Notes: generated by a model not told the origin, from the sequence alone. Counted from the first letter of the stretch, positions 8,562 to 18,684 are shown. The stretch: 64,000 bases of DNA from Streptomyces sp. HUAS CB01 (GCF_030406905.1 NZ_CP129137.1:4918001-4982000); one strand, 5' to 3'. A program made the numbers and translations.

Positions 8562-9054
8562 GTGGATCCCCCTCCGAGAGCTTCCGCTTCCGTTCCGGTG
8601 CCAAGTGTCCTGCGAGACGCGCGTCGGCGCGAGGGAGTCCCGCGATCAAGCACTCTCCCCAGGGCCCGTCATTCGTCCCGCACCCCCTCGGCTTCGTACG
8701 CTTCACCCGATTGGAGGGCGTTTGTCCCTGATTGTCAGGGGCAGCCGGACGACAACGGATCCCGCGGCCACGAAGGGAGGCCCCCTGGCAGACACCCAAG
8801 TCCCCTGTCCCGACTGCGAGGAGGAGGACACCACGAGGAGAAGGACCGTCAGATGAGGGGCGGCGGCCCCGGGTGGTCATCACGAAGTCTCGCTGCGCTG
8901 CTTCCTGCCGACCGCCATCCGGGAGCCGCCGCCGGCCGCCGGACGGCAGCCGATCCTCCGGCGCGCCGGGCCGACACCCCGGCCCGGCGGGAGCGGGGAG
9001 GGATGCGGGTCTCTCCCCGCTCCGCCATGAGGTCGGCCCAACCCGCCGGCCCTG
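8562..9054. other. 493-base stretch without a convincing gene
   Basis: This is the leader region of the STAND gene and the 3' flank of the Uma2 gene. It holds one possible 23-codon reading frame (8785-8856) starting at CTG five bases after GGAGG, encoding a peptide with a CPDC pair, and a 75-codon Arg/Pro-rich frame after it (8853-9080). Neither has a family resemblance that I recognise. No strong hairpin is visible. Confidence 0.5.
8785..8856 (+). CDS. Possible 23-residue CTG-initiated peptide with a CxxC pair
   Basis: GGGAGG ends five bases before a CTG that opens a frame of 23 codons containing VPCPDCEEED and a basic end. CTG starts are rare, but the ribosome site and spacing are good and CPDC would suit a metal-binding knuckle. 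The stop overlaps an ATG (ATGA). The frame could also be chance, since no upstream ATG/GTG in this frame has a ribosome site. Confidence 0.15.
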   Translation: MADTQVPCPDCEEEDTTRRRTVR

Positions 9055-9621
9055 TCAGATGGTTCCCAGGTCGACGGTGACGGAGAAGGGTGCGGCAGCC
9101 TTGATCGCGCCGGTGAACACCTCGCCGTCCCGGTAGGCCCTGGTGGCGGGGTCCAGCACGTGCGTGTAGATGATCGGGACTTCGGTGGCGGCTTGTTCGA
9201 CTCGCCAGTAGAAGGGGATGCCGGCCTTGGCGTACTGATCCACCTTCACGACCCGGTCGGTGGTCTCCGAGCCGGGCGACACGACCTCGACGACCAGGAG
9301 CACGTGTTCGGGGCGCGTGGGCACGAGGTCGATGGTCTCCGCCCGGTAGACCACGACGTCCGGGCGGCGGTTGGTGAGAGGGACGTCCTGCAGGCGGACG
9401 TCGAAGTACGTGTCGGCGTTCCAGTCCGAGCCCGCTGCCTCGTCCAGGGCGTTGGCCAGGAGTCGGGCGAGTCGGTTGTGCCGCTTGGACGCGCTCGGGC
9501 TCACAACGACCATTCCGTCCACGATCTCGATGCCGGCACACTGCTCCTCGGACCAGGAGTCGTACTGCTCCGCGCTGATCGGCGAATGCATCCACTCGGG
9601 CGCCACCATCTCGGCGGTCAT
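9055..9621 (-). CDS. Uma2 family (DUF820) putative endonuclease
   Basis: A 188-residue protein of the Uma2/DUF820 family, a PD-(D/E)XK nuclease-like fold that is common and multicopy in Streptomyces and cyanobacteria. The core motifs are visible: RPDVVVY (the catalytic Asp), [12 protein letters not shown] (Glu) and [18 protein letters not shown] (Lys and the C-terminal strand). The ATG at 9621 has GGAGG upstream. Members are often stand-alone with no known target. A role in DNA cleavage is a family-level inference only. Confidence 0.88.
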   Translation of the reverse strand: MTAEMVAPEWMHSPISAEQYDSWSEEQCAGIEIVDGMVVVSPSASKRHNRLARLLANALDEAAGSDWNADTYFDVRLQDVPLTNRRPDVVVYRAETIDLVPTRPEHVLLVVEVVSPGSETTDRVVKVDQYAKAGIPFYWRVEQAATEVPIIYTHVLDPATRAYRDGEVFTGAIKAAAPFSVTVDLGTI

Positions 9622-9836
9622 GGTGTACCTCCTTCGAAGAGCCTCGACAGGTCCGGCGCTGTTGCGCTCAGCCTACTGTCCTGTGTCGTGGGGGCGCTCC
9701 ATCAGCAAGAGCACCGGACATGTTCGACCCGCCCCGTACAGTTCGCCGCGGCCACCGTCGGAGGCGGCTGCGCCCGACGCCGGCAGCCCGTGCGGGCTTC
9801 GCCGGCCCGGCCGGGCGTTGTGAGAGGCTGGATCCC

Positions 9837-11873
9837 ATGAACCGGCTGGCTGGTGTGACCTCGCCTTATCTGCTTCAGCACGCTGACAATCCGGTCGACT
9901 GGTGGCCCTGGACGCCGGAGGCTTTCGAGGAAGCCCGGCGGCGCGATGTACCCGTTCTGCTGTCGGTCGGCTACTCCGCGTGCCACTGGTGTCACGTCAT
10001 GGCCCACGAGTCCTTCGAGGACGACGACACCGCGGCCTATCTCAACGAGCACTTCGTGTCCGTCAAGGTCGACCGCGAGGAGCGTCCCGACGTGGACGCC
10101 GTGTACATGGAGGCCGTGCAGGCCGCCACGGGCCAGGGCGGTTGGCCCATGACGGTGTTCCTCACGCCCGGGGCCGAGCCGTTCTACTTCGGCACCTACT
10201 TCCCGCCGGCGCCGCGGCACGGCATGCCGTCGTTCCGTCAGGTACTGGAGGGCGTCACCGCCGCCTGGGCGGACCGCCGCGGCGAGGTCGACGAGGTGGC
10301 CGGGAAGATCGTCCGCGACCTGGCGGGCCGGGCCCTGGCGTACGGGGGACAGGGGACCCCGGGGGAGGAGGAGCTCGCACAGGCGCTGCTCGGCCTCACC
10401 CGGGAGTACGACCCGGCGCACGGCGGCTTCGGCGGGGCGCCGAAGTTCCCGCCGTCGATGGTCCTGGAGTTCCTGCTGCGGCACCATGCGCGCACGGGCG
10501 CCGAGGGGGCGCTGCAGATGGCCGCCGACACCTGCGAGGCGATGGCCCGGGGCGGGATCTACGACCAGCTCGGCGGCGGCTTCGCCCGGTACTCGGTGGA
10601 CCGCGAGTGGGTGGTCCCGCACTTCGAGAAGATGCTCTACGACAATGCGCTGCTCTGCCGGGTGTACGCCCATCTGTGGCGGGTCACCGGCAGCGACCTG
10701 GCCCGCCGGGTCGCCCTGGAGACCGCCGACTTCATGGTGCGGGAACTGAGGACGCCGGAGGGCGGCTTCGCCTCCGCCCTCGACGCCGACAGCGCCCTCC
10801 CCGACGGTTCCGGGAAGCACGAGGAGGGTGCGTACTACGTCTGGACGCCCGGCCGGCTGAGGGAGGTGCTGGGCGAGGAGGACGCGGAGTTCGCCATGCG
10901 GTACTTCGGCGTGACCGAGGAGGGCACGTTCGAGCACGGCTCGTCCGTGCTCCAACTGCCGCAGGACGCGGGCGTCTCCGACGCCGGGAGGGTCTCGTCC
11001 GTACGGGAGCGGCTGCTCGCCGCGCGGGAGCAGCGGCCTCGGCCGGGCCGTGACGACAAGGTCGTCGCCGCGTGGAACGGTCTCGCGATCGCCGCCCTCG
11101 CCGAGGTGGGCGGGTACTTCGACCGGCCGGACCTCGTCGAGCGCGCCACCGAGGCCGCCGACCTGCTCGTCCGGCTCCACCTGGACGACGGCGCACGGCT
11201 GACCCGTACGTCCAGGGACGGCCGGGCCGGCGCCAACGCCGGGGTGCTGGAGGACTACGCCGATGTCGCCGAGGGCTACCTCGCCCTCGCGTCCGTCAGC
11301 GGTGAGGGCGCGTGGCTGGAGTTCGCGGGATTCCTGCTGGACATCGTCCTGGACCGGTTCACCGGCCCCGAGGGGCAGTTGTACGACACGGCCCACGACG
11401 CCGAGCGGCTGATCCGGCGGCCACAGGACCCCACGGACAACGCCGCTCCCTCCGGCTGGTCGGCCGCCGCCGGGGCGTTGCTGTCCTATGCCGCGCACAC
11501 CGGGTCGGAGGCCCATCGCACGGAGGCGGAACGGGCGTTGGGGGTGGTGAAGGCGCTCGGCCCGCGCGCCCCCCGGTTCATCGGCTGGGGGCTCGCCGTC
11601 GCGGAGGCGCTGCTCGACGGTCCGCGGGAGGTGGCGGTCGTCGGAGCGCCCGGGGACGACGGGATGCGGAATCTCCACAGGGCCGCGCTGCTGGGTACGG
11701 CGCCGGGTGCGGTGGTCGCCGCAGGAGCGCCGGGCAGCGATGAGTTCCCGCTGCTCGCGGACCGCCCGCTGGTCGACGGGAAGCCGGCCGCCTATGTCTG
11801 CCGGCATTTCGTCTGCGCCGCGCCGGTCACCGAAGTGGAAGCGCTACGGGGCGAGTTGGGCCCGCGCGGGTGA
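9837..11873 (+). CDS. YyaL/SSP411-type thioredoxin-domain protein
   Basis: A 678-residue protein with an N-terminal DUF255 thioredoxin-like domain containing CHWCHVM (C49 and C52 as the redox pair) after NPVDWWPW, and [11 protein letters not shown] downstream. The rest is an (alpha/alpha)6-barrel-like region resembling N-acylglucosamine epimerase folds ([29 protein letters not shown]). Proteins of this family occur from bacteria to man (SPATA20) without an agreed reaction. The ATG at 9837 fits the conserved [11 protein letters not shown] start. Monocistronic. Confidence 0.9.
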   Translation: MNRLAGVTSPYLLQHADNPVDWWPWTPEAFEEARRRDVPVLLSVGYSACHWCHVMAHESFEDDDTAAYLNEHFVSVKVDREERPDVDAVYMEAVQAATGQGGWPMTVFLTPGAEPFYFGTYFPPAPRHGMPSFRQVLEGVTAAWADRRGEVDEVAGKIVRDLAGRALAYGGQGTPGEEELAQALLGLTREYDPAHGGFGGAPKFPPSMVLEFLLRHHARTGAEGALQMAADTCEAMARGGIYDQLGGGFARYSVDREWVVPHFEKMLYDNALLCRVYAHLWRVTGSDLARRVALETADFMVRELRTPEGGFASALDADSALPDGSGKHEEGAYYVWTPGRLREVLGEEDAEFAMRYFGVTEEGTFEHGSSVLQLPQDAGVSDAGRVSSVRERLLAAREQRPRPGRDDKVVAAWNGLAIAALAEVGGYFDRPDLVERATEAADLLVRLHLDDGARLTRTSRDGRAGANAGVLEDYADVAEGYLALASVSGEGAWLEFAGFLLDIVLDRFTGPEGQLYDTAHDAERLIRRPQDPTDNAAPSGWSAAAGALLSYAAHTGSEAHRTEAERALGVVKALGPRAPRFIGWGLAVAEALLDGPREVAVVGAPGDDGMRNLHRAALLGTAPGAVVAAGAPGSDEFPLLADRPLVDGKPAAYVCRHFVCAAPVTEVEALRGELGPRG

Positions 11874-11997
11874 CCGCCGGCGGTTGATTTCGGTGGCCTG
11901 CCCGAAACGCGTCATTCATCGAAACAGGCGTACGTCGGTCACATAATCCCCCTATTCTCTTCACCGCTGACACAGCAGCTGCGCATGCGGCGGGTCC

Positions 11998-13356
11998 GTG
12001 CTGCGGTTCCGTCGCGCCCGCGCAGGGGGGTTTCAGGGGGAGGAGCGCGGTGGGCGAGGGGGCCTGCCGTGGCGGCCACCCCTGTCGTTGGGGGGCCAAT
12101 TGCTCACGTCCTTGTTCATCGGCGCCATCTCCTTGGCGCTCTTCTGGATGGCGGCGTTCACGCTCTGGTGGCAGATGCACGCGTGGCGCACGCCGGAGAC
12201 GCTCGCGTCGACGCGCTTCGAGAGCCCGGCGGGCACGGAAGGACTGTCGTTCTCCCTGCTGCTGCCCGCCCGGCACGAACAGCTGGTGCTGGAGCACACC
12301 ATCAGCAGGCTGCTGGAGTCCAGCCACCGCGACTTCGAGATCATCGTCATCGTCGGGCACGACGACCCGGAGACCACCGAGGTCGCCGCCCGGGCCGCGT
12401 CCCGCGATCCCGACCGGGTGCGGGTCGTCGTCGACACCCACGAGACCAAGAACAAACCGAAGGCGCTGAACACGGCCCTGCCGCACTGCCGCGGGGACGT
12501 CGTCGGGGTCTTCGACGCCGAGGACCAGGTCCACCCGGAACTGCTCGCGCACGTCGACCACGCCTTCACCGCCACCGGGGCGGACGTCGTCCAGGGCGGC
12601 GTCCAGCTGATCAACTTCCACTCCTCGTGGTACGCGCTGCGCAACTGCCTGGAGTACTTCTTCTGGTTCCGCTCCCGGCTCCACCTGCACGCCGCCAAGG
12701 GCTTCATCCCGCTCGGCGGCAACACCGTCTTCGTCCGCACCGACGTGCTGCGCGAGGCCGGCGGCTGGGACCAGAACTGCCTGGCCGAGGACTGCGACCT
12801 CGGCGTGCGCCTGTCCAGCCGCGGCAAGAAGGTCGTCGTCGCCTACGACGCCGACATGGTCACCCGGGAGGAGACCCCGGGCACTTTGATGTCGCTGCTG
12901 AAGCAGCGCACCCGCTGGAACCAGGGCTTCCTGCAGGTGTACCGGAAGAAGGACTGGCGGCAACTGCCCACGCTGGGGCAGCGCATGCTCGCCCGCTACA
13001 CGCTGATGACACCGTTCATGCAGGCGTTCACGGGCGTGATCATCCCGGTCAACGCCGCCGCCGCGCTCCTCCTCGACGTGCCGGTCGGCGTCGCCTTCCT
13101 CACCTTCCTGCCGCTGATCACGGCCATGGTGACGTTCGTCTTCGAGATCGTCGGCCTGCACGACTTCGGCACCCAGTACGGGCTGCGGGTCCGCTTCCCG
13201 CACTACCTCAAGCTCATCGCCGGCGGCCCCTTCTACCAGGTGCTCCTCGCGGGCGCGGCCGTTCGGGCCGTGTGGCGCGAGCAGCGCGGCCGCAACGAGT
13301 GGGAGCTGACCAGCCATGTCGGCGCGCACCTCACCCGAGAGGACGTCCCCGCGTGA
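11998..13356 (+). CDS. Processive GT2 glycosyltransferase of a surface-glycan operon
   Basis: A 452-residue membrane glycosyltransferase starting at the GTG at 11998. An N-terminal helix (about 35-58) leads to a cytoplasmic GT-A domain with LLPARHE, the nucleotide-sugar and metal motif DAEDQ, the acceptor/base motif LAEDCD and the polymer-synthase motif QRTRWNQG. Three or four helices follow to the C-terminus. The pattern D..DxD..D..Q(X)XRW is that of cellulose, chitin and hyaluronan synthases. It is the first gene of a four-gene operon and its stop overlaps the next start (GTGA). The product is probably a beta-linked glycan, but the sugar is not known. Confidence 0.85.
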   Translation: MLRFRRARAGGFQGEERGGRGGLPWRPPLSLGGQLLTSLFIGAISLALFWMAAFTLWWQMHAWRTPETLASTRFESPAGTEGLSFSLLLPARHEQLVLEHTISRLLESSHRDFEIIVIVGHDDPETTEVAARAASRDPDRVRVVVDTHETKNKPKALNTALPHCRGDVVGVFDAEDQVHPELLAHVDHAFTATGADVVQGGVQLINFHSSWYALRNCLEYFFWFRSRLHLHAAKGFIPLGGNTVFVRTDVLREAGGWDQNCLAEDCDLGVRLSSRGKKVVVAYDADMVTREETPGTLMSLLKQRTRWNQGFLQVYRKKDWRQLPTLGQRMLARYTLMTPFMQAFTGVIIPVNAAAALLLDVPVGVAFLTFLPLITAMVTFVFEIVGLHDFGTQYGLRVRFPHYLKLIAGGPFYQVLLAGAAVRAVWREQRGRNEWELTSHVGAHLTREDVPA

Positions 13357-14984
13357 CCTCCACCCTCACGGCGGCGCCACCGGTGGCGGCCGCCCGCCCC
13401 GACGATCCCAGAAGACGGCTGACCGTCCGGCCCGTCGTCCGCTTCCGGTCCTCCCGGCCCGATCTGCTGCTGTGCGGTGCGCTGCTGACCGCGATCCTGT
13501 TCGTGCAGGGCTGGAACATCCAGCACTTCCCGACCCTCAGTGACGACGAGGGCACCTACCTCGCCCAGGCGTGGGCGGTCCAGCAGGGCGAGGGCCTGGC
13601 CCACTACACGTACTGGTACGACCATCCGCCCCTCGGCTGGATCCAGCTCGCCGGACTGACCTGGATCCCCTCGCTCGTCGCGCCCGACGCGATGACGGTG
13701 GCCACGATGCGCGGGGCGATGCTCCTGATCAGCGCGGCCTCCGCGGTCCTCCTCTACGTCCTGGCGCGGCGCCTCTGGCTGCCGCGCTGGGCGGCCGGGC
13801 TGGCGATGGCCCTCTTCGGTCTCTCGCCCCTGTCCGTGGTGCTCCAGCGGGAGATCTTCCTCGACAACCTCGCCGTGATGTGGATGCTGCTGGCGTTCTG
13901 CCTCGCGGCCTCGCCCAGCCGTCATCTGTGGCACCACTTCGGGGCCGGCCTCGCCGCGGCGACCGCGGTGCTCACCAAGGAGACCATGCTGGTCGTCCTG
14001 CCCGCGCTGCTGGTGACGATGTGGCGCTTCAGCCATCGAGACACCCGCAAGTTCGCGGTCACCGGCGCCGTCACCGCCTGCGCGCTGATCGGCTTCTCCT
14101 ACCCGCTGTTCGCGCTCCTCAAGGGCGAACTGCTGCCGGGCGAGGGCCATGTGTCGCTGTGGGAGGGCATCACGTACCAGATGAGCCGGCCCGGCTCCGG
14201 GTTCGTCCTCACCGAGGGGACCGGCTCGAACGGCGTGCTCCGGTCCTGGCTCTACTACGACCGGGTGCTGCCGCTCGGCGGGCTCGCCGGCGCGGCGCTG
14301 CTGCTCCTGACGCTGCGCTGGTCGGTGACCGCGCGGGCGCTCGCCGGTCCCGCGCTCGCCGTGGCGATCCTGGCGGTCGTCGCCATGCGCCCGACGGGCT
14401 ATCTGCCCGCGATGTACGTCATCCAGGCGCTGCCGTTCCTGGCGCTGGTGCTGGCCGGCGGGGCCGCGAGCGTCGGGCACGCGGTGCTGAGCCGGTGGCG
14501 CCGTCCGGGCGAGCGGCGGACGCTCGTCCTCGCCCGCCGGTCGGCGGCCGCCGTGCTCGCGCTCGCCGCGGCCGTGTACGTCGTGCCGCGCTGGTACGAC
14601 GGCAACCGCACCGCGATGACGGCGGACGCCAACGCCCCGTACCGGGCCGCCGCGTCGTGGCTGAGCACCGAGGTGGCCGAGCCGGCGCGCACCCGCGTGC
14701 TCGTCGACGACGCGCTCTGGCTCGACCTGGTGCACGCCGGGTACCAGCCGGGACTCGGGGCCATCTGGTTCTACAAGGCCGACCTCGACCCGGCTGTGAC
14801 GAAGACCATGCCCCGCGGCTGGCGGGACCTGGACTACGTGGTCGCCTCGCCGACCGTCCGCCGCGACGCCCGCGACCTGCCCCTCGTGAGGGCCGCGCTG
14901 GAGCACTCCACGCCCGTCGCCGTCTTCGGCGAGGGCGAGGACCGCATCGAGATCCGTGCAATCGGGGGAGCTGACCACCAGTGA
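13353..14984 (+). CDS. ArnT/PMT-like membrane glycosyltransferase (GT39/GT83 type)
   Basis: A 543-residue polytopic protein with about 11-12 helices. After the first helix comes LSDDEGTYLAQAW, the acidic extracytoplasmic loop motif of the GT-C class, followed by YDHPPLGWIQLAGL, as in ArnT and other polyprenyl-phosphate sugar transferases. The C-terminal 130 residues form a soluble extracytoplasmic part. Start GTG 13353 overlaps the preceding stop, and its own stop overlaps the next GTG. It would use a lipid-linked sugar, plausibly made by the DPM1-like enzyme encoded next. Confidence 0.83.
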   Translation: MTSTLTAAPPVAAARPDDPRRRLTVRPVVRFRSSRPDLLLCGALLTAILFVQGWNIQHFPTLSDDEGTYLAQAWAVQQGEGLAHYTYWYDHPPLGWIQLAGLTWIPSLVAPDAMTVATMRGAMLLISAASAVLLYVLARRLWLPRWAAGLAMALFGLSPLSVVLQREIFLDNLAVMWMLLAFCLAASPSRHLWHHFGAGLAAATAVLTKETMLVVLPALLVTMWRFSHRDTRKFAVTGAVTACALIGFSYPLFALLKGELLPGEGHVSLWEGITYQMSRPGSGFVLTEGTGSNGVLRSWLYYDRVLPLGGLAGAALLLLTLRWSVTARALAGPALAVAILAVVAMRPTGYLPAMYVIQALPFLALVLAGGAASVGHAVLSRWRRPGERRTLVLARRSAAAVLALAAAVYVVPRWYDGNRTAMTADANAPYRAAASWLSTEVAEPARTRVLVDDALWLDLVHAGYQPGLGAIWFYKADLDPAVTKTMPRGWRDLDYVVASPTVRRDARDLPLVRAALEHSTPVAVFGEGEDRIEIRAIGGADHQ

Positions 14985-16207
14985 CGAGCCATCCGACACC
15001 TCCGGCCGACGGGCTGGGATTCCGCCCCGGGGCGCTCGAGGGCACGCTCGGCGAGACCGCCGGGGTCGCCGAACCGGCGGCCGTCACCGTCGTGATCCCG
15101 ACCTTCAACGAGTCGGCGAACGTACGGGAACTGCTGCACCGGCTCACCGACTCGGTGCCGGCGCGGCTCCCCTGCGAGGTGGTGTTCGTCGACGACTCCT
15201 CCGACGACACCCCGGCCGTGATCGCCGAGGCCGCGCAGGACTGCCCCTTCCCCGTCTCGGTCATCCACCGGGACTCGCCCGACGGCGGGCTCGGCGGCGC
15301 GGTCGTCGAGGGGATGAAGGCCGCGGGGTCCGACTGGATCGTGGTCATGGACGCCGATCTCCAGCACCCGCCGTCCCTGGTCCCCGATCTCGTCGCCACC
15401 GGCGAGAAGGAGTCCGCCGACCTCGTCGTCGCCAGCCGCTATCTGCCCGGCGGCAGCCGCGCCGGGCTCGCGGGCGGCTACCGGGTGGCCGTCTCGCGCG
15501 GTGCCACCTGGCTCGCCAAGGGGCTCTTCCCGCGCGCCCTGCGCGGCATCAGCGACCCCATGAGCGGCTTCTTCGCCATCCGCCGGTCCGCGGTGACCGC
15601 CGAGGCGCTGAAGCCGCTCGGCTACAAGATCCTGCTGGAGCTGGCCGTGCGCTGCCGGCCGGGCGAGGTCGCCGAGGTGCCGTTCGTCTTCCGGGACCGC
15701 TTCGCGGGCGAGTCCAAGTCGACGGCCAGGGAGGGCCTGCGCTTCCTGAGGCACCTGGTCGGGCTGCGCACCGCCTCCCCGCTCGGCCGGATGGCGGCCT
15801 TCGGTCTCATCGGGCTCACCGGCTTCGTCCCCAACCTGCTGGCACTGCACGCGCTGGTGACCGCCGGGCTGCACTACCTGCCCGCCGAGATCCTGGCCAA
15901 CCAGTTCGGCGTGCTGTGGAACTTCCTCCTCATCGAGGTGCTGCTGTTCCGCGACCGGCGCCACCACCGCCACTGGGCGGACCGCGTGGGCCGGTTCGCG
16001 CTGCTCGCCAACGCGGACCTGGTGCTGAGGATCCCGCTGATCGCCCTGCTCGTCGGGCAGTTCCACCTGGCCGTGCTGCCCGCCACCACGCTCGCGCTGC
16101 TCACGACGTTCGTCCTGCGGTTCGCCGGGACCGAGGCGCTCGTCTACCTGCCGCGCGGAGGCCGTACCGCAAGGAGCCGTACAGGTACAGCAAGGAGCAC
16201 CAGTTGA
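14981..16207 (+). CDS. DPM1-like GT2 polyprenyl-phosphate sugar synthase fused to a GtrA domain
   Basis: A 408-residue two-domain protein. Residues about 35-250 form a GT2 domain with TVVIPTFNES, FVDDSSDD, MDADLQHPP and ASRYLPGG, characteristic of polyprenyl-phosphate mannose/glucose synthases. Residues about 265-385 hold four helices with the GtrA-type start (GRMAAFGLIGLTGFVPNL), often seen as a flippase or membrane anchor. It probably loads a sugar onto undecaprenyl phosphate for the preceding GT-C enzyme. GTG 14981 overlaps the upstream stop. Its TGA overlaps the TTG of the oxidase gene (TTGA). Confidence 0.87.
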   Translation: MTSHPTPPADGLGFRPGALEGTLGETAGVAEPAAVTVVIPTFNESANVRELLHRLTDSVPARLPCEVVFVDDSSDDTPAVIAEAAQDCPFPVSVIHRDSPDGGLGGAVVEGMKAAGSDWIVVMDADLQHPPSLVPDLVATGEKESADLVVASRYLPGGSRAGLAGGYRVAVSRGATWLAKGLFPRALRGISDPMSGFFAIRRSAVTAEALKPLGYKILLELAVRCRPGEVAEVPFVFRDRFAGESKSTAREGLRFLRHLVGLRTASPLGRMAAFGLIGLTGFVPNLLALHALVTAGLHYLPAEILANQFGVLWNFLLIEVLLFRDRRHHRHWADRVGRFALLANADLVLRIPLIALLVGQFHLAVLPATTLALLTTFVLRFAGTEALVYLPRGGRTARSRTGTARSTS

Positions 16208-18684
16208 AACCACCCGGACGTACCCGCAGACCCATCGGACGCACCCGCAGAACGACCGCGCTGCTCACGGTCGCCGCCATGACCGCGGGCCTGCTGCTCG
16301 CCGCCCAGCAGCCCGCGACCGCGGGGCCCAACCTCGTCAGGAACCCCGGCTTCGAGACCCCCGGCAGCGGCGACATGCCCTTCTGCTGGGCCAAGTCGGG
16401 CTGGGGGGACAACGACTTCACCTTCACCACGACCGCGGACGCGCACACCGGTTCCGCCGCGATGAAGGTCGAGCTGACCCGACGGCTGGACGGCGACCGC
16501 AAGGCCCTGATCACGGAGTCCGCGGACTGCGCGCCGCACGTCGTCCCGGAGCGCCAGTACGACCTGTCCTTCTGGTACAAGTCGACGACCCCGGACACGG
16601 CCCTCACCCTCTTCCGCCACGACACCACCGCGGGCTGGCAGTACTGGACCGATCTGCGCACCCTCCCCATGGAGGGGGACTGGACCCGCAGCGAGGTCCG
16701 CACGCCCGCCATCCCGCCGAACACGGACCAGATCACCTGGGGCGTCTCCGTCTTCGGCACCGGCAGCGTCACGACCGACGACTACGCGATGGAGGAGGTC
16801 GCCCCGCCGACGCCCGACCCGGTGTGCACGGCGACGGCCGAGGAGTGCGCGAAGGGCCGGTGGGACGTCATGCCGACGAAGAACCCGGTGCGCTCCATGC
16901 ACTCGGTGGTGCTGCACGGGGGTACCTCCCAGTCCGGAGGCCCCGGGGGAGGCAAGGTGCTCCTCATCGCGGGCTCCGGCAACGACCCGGCGATGTTCGA
17001 GGCGGGGACGTTCACCTCCGCCGTGTACGACCCGGTGGCCGGGACGTACAAGAACATCCCGACGCCCGCGGACATGTTCTGCGCCGGCCACGTCCAGTTG
17101 TCCGACGGCCGGGTGCTGGTGATGAGCGGCAACAAGGGCTATCCGTCGGCCGACGGCACGATCGGCTACCAGGGCCTGAAGGACTCCTACGTCTTCGACC
17201 CGGTGACCGAGACGTACACGCGGACCAACGACATGAACGGGGGCCACTGGTACCCGTCGGCGACGATCCTCGGCAACGGTGACGTCATCTCCTTCGGCGG
17301 GCTGAAGGAGGACTCGACGGGCAACGTGACGGCGGAGAAGTTCTCGGCCGCCGAGAACAAGTGGCTGCCGCTCCACCAGGTCAACCAGACCTGGTCGTTC
17401 TGGGGCCTGTACCCGTCGATGATCCTGATGCAGGACGGCCGCCTCTTCTACTCCGGCAGCCATGTCTTCGGCAACGGCACCCCGGGCACCGGCGCCTCGA
17501 TCTACGACTACGACGCCAACACCATCACCGACGTGCCGGGCCTGCGGAACAAGGACCAGCGCGACGAGAGCGCGAGCGTGCTGCTGCCCCCGGCGCAGGA
17601 CCAGCGGGTCCTCACCGTCGGCGGCGGCAACAACGAGACCAACCCGGCCGCCAACCGGCTGACCGACATCATCGACCTCAAGCAGCCGAACCCGCAGTAC
17701 ACGGCCGGTCCGCCACTGCCGCAGGGCCTCGTCGACCAGGGCCAGGGCAAGCGCCCCCAGACCGGTGACGAGGGCAAGATGTTCGTCTCCGCGGTGCTGC
17801 TGCCCGACGGCAAGGTGCTGGAGACCGGCGGCGGGCTGCACGACCGGGCCGATCCGGTGTACGAGGCGTCCTTCTTCGACCCGGTGACCAACACCTACGA
17901 GGAGGGCCTCGCGGCCGACCCGATCCCGCGCACGTACCACTCCTCGGCGTTCCTGCTGCCCGACGGCCGGGTGATGGCCGTCGGCGACAACCCCGGCAAC
18001 GGCACCTACAACCACAACGTGTCGATCTACACCCCGCCGTACCTGCTGAAGGGCCCCCGGCCGCGGATCACTTCGGTGGTCGACGGCGAGTGGCAGTACG
18101 GCGACACCCAGCGGATCACCGTCGACCGGCCGATCGCCAAGGCGGAGCTGATCCGCCCGGCAGCGGTCACCCACTCGTCGGACCCGAACCAGCGGTTCGT
18201 GGACCTCCCGCTGAGCGTGGTGGACGACCGGACGATCGACCTGAACGTCACCAGCAACCCCAACCTGGCCCCGCCCGGCTGGTACATGCTCTTCGGCGTG
18301 GACGCCAACGGGATCCCGTCGGTGGCCGAGTGGGTGCACCTGGGGGCCCCGCCCGCGGCGGCGCGGGCCGCGAAGGACGCTCCGTCCGCGCACGTCCACG
18401 ACTTCGCCGGGGAGCTCGCCAAGTCCCCGAAGAAGAACGGCAAGAAGCGGGCCTCGGCCCCGGTCGGTCCGAAGGTCGCGGGCTGCGACCGGCACTACGG
18501 CACGGCCGACGTCTGCGTGCCGCTCACCTTCCCGGCGCCGGTGAAGGCGACGACCAGGTCCCGCTGCGACTGGCTCACGGCGCACGGATACGGTCGGCTG
18601 AAGGTCAACGGCAAGGACGACCCGCTCCGGCTCGACCCGGACCGGGACGGCCGCACCTGCGGGAAGGGGGACCTGAGGAGGTAG
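16204..18684 (+). CDS. Secreted galactose/glyoxal oxidase-like radical copper enzyme with C-terminal Excalibur motif
   Basis: An 826-residue exported protein starting at TTG 16204 (AAGGAG six bases upstream). A basic signal peptide (1-40, ending near ATA-GPN) precedes a jelly-roll carbohydrate-binding-like domain (43-200, starting NLVRNPGFE), a seven-bladed Kelch domain, a DUF1929 domain (about 615-715) and a Lys/Ala linker. It ends with an Excalibur-type calcium motif DPDRDGRTC. All radical-copper residues align with galactose oxidase: C293 in MFCAGH and Y350 in HWYPSAT (thioether pair), Y578 and H579 in RTYHSS, H657 in VTHSS. It is expected to oxidise a primary alcohol or aldehyde of a glycan to an aldehyde or acid with H2O2 release. 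It resembles GlxA, which acts with CslA in Streptomyces tip glycan formation, but the operon partners differ. Confidence 0.9.
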   Translation: MKPPGRTRRPIGRTRRTTALLTVAAMTAGLLLAAQQPATAGPNLVRNPGFETPGSGDMPFCWAKSGWGDNDFTFTTTADAHTGSAAMKVELTRRLDGDRKALITESADCAPHVVPERQYDLSFWYKSTTPDTALTLFRHDTTAGWQYWTDLRTLPMEGDWTRSEVRTPAIPPNTDQITWGVSVFGTGSVTTDDYAMEEVAPPTPDPVCTATAEECAKGRWDVMPTKNPVRSMHSVVLHGGTSQSGGPGGGKVLLIAGSGNDPAMFEAGTFTSAVYDPVAGTYKNIPTPADMFCAGHVQLSDGRVLVMSGNKGYPSADGTIGYQGLKDSYVFDPVTETYTRTNDMNGGHWYPSATILGNGDVISFGGLKEDSTGNVTAEKFSAAENKWLPLHQVNQTWSFWGLYPSMILMQDGRLFYSGSHVFGNGTPGTGASIYDYDANTITDVPGLRNKDQRDESASVLLPPAQDQRVLTVGGGNNETNPAANRLTDIIDLKQPNPQYTAGPPLPQGLVDQGQGKRPQTGDEGKMFVSAVLLPDGKVLETGGGLHDRADPVYEASFFDPVTNTYEEGLAADPIPRTYHSSAFLLPDGRVMAVGDNPGNGTYNHNVSIYTPPYLLKGPRPRITSVVDGEWQYGDTQRITVDRPIAKAELIRPAAVTHSSDPNQRFVDLPLSVVDDRTIDLNVTSNPNLAPPGWYMLFGVDANGIPSVAEWVHLGAPPAAARAAKDAPSAHVHDFAGELAKSPKKNGKKRASAPVGPKVAGCDRHYGTADVCVPLTFPAPVKATTRSRCDWLTAHGYGRLKVNGKDDPLRLDPDRDGRTCGKGDLRR

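Noticed and set aside
8853..9080. A 75-codon frame beginning in an ATGA after the CPDC peptide
   Set aside because: Composition is Arg/Pro/Ala-rich without domain features and it runs into the end of the Uma2 gene on the other strand.
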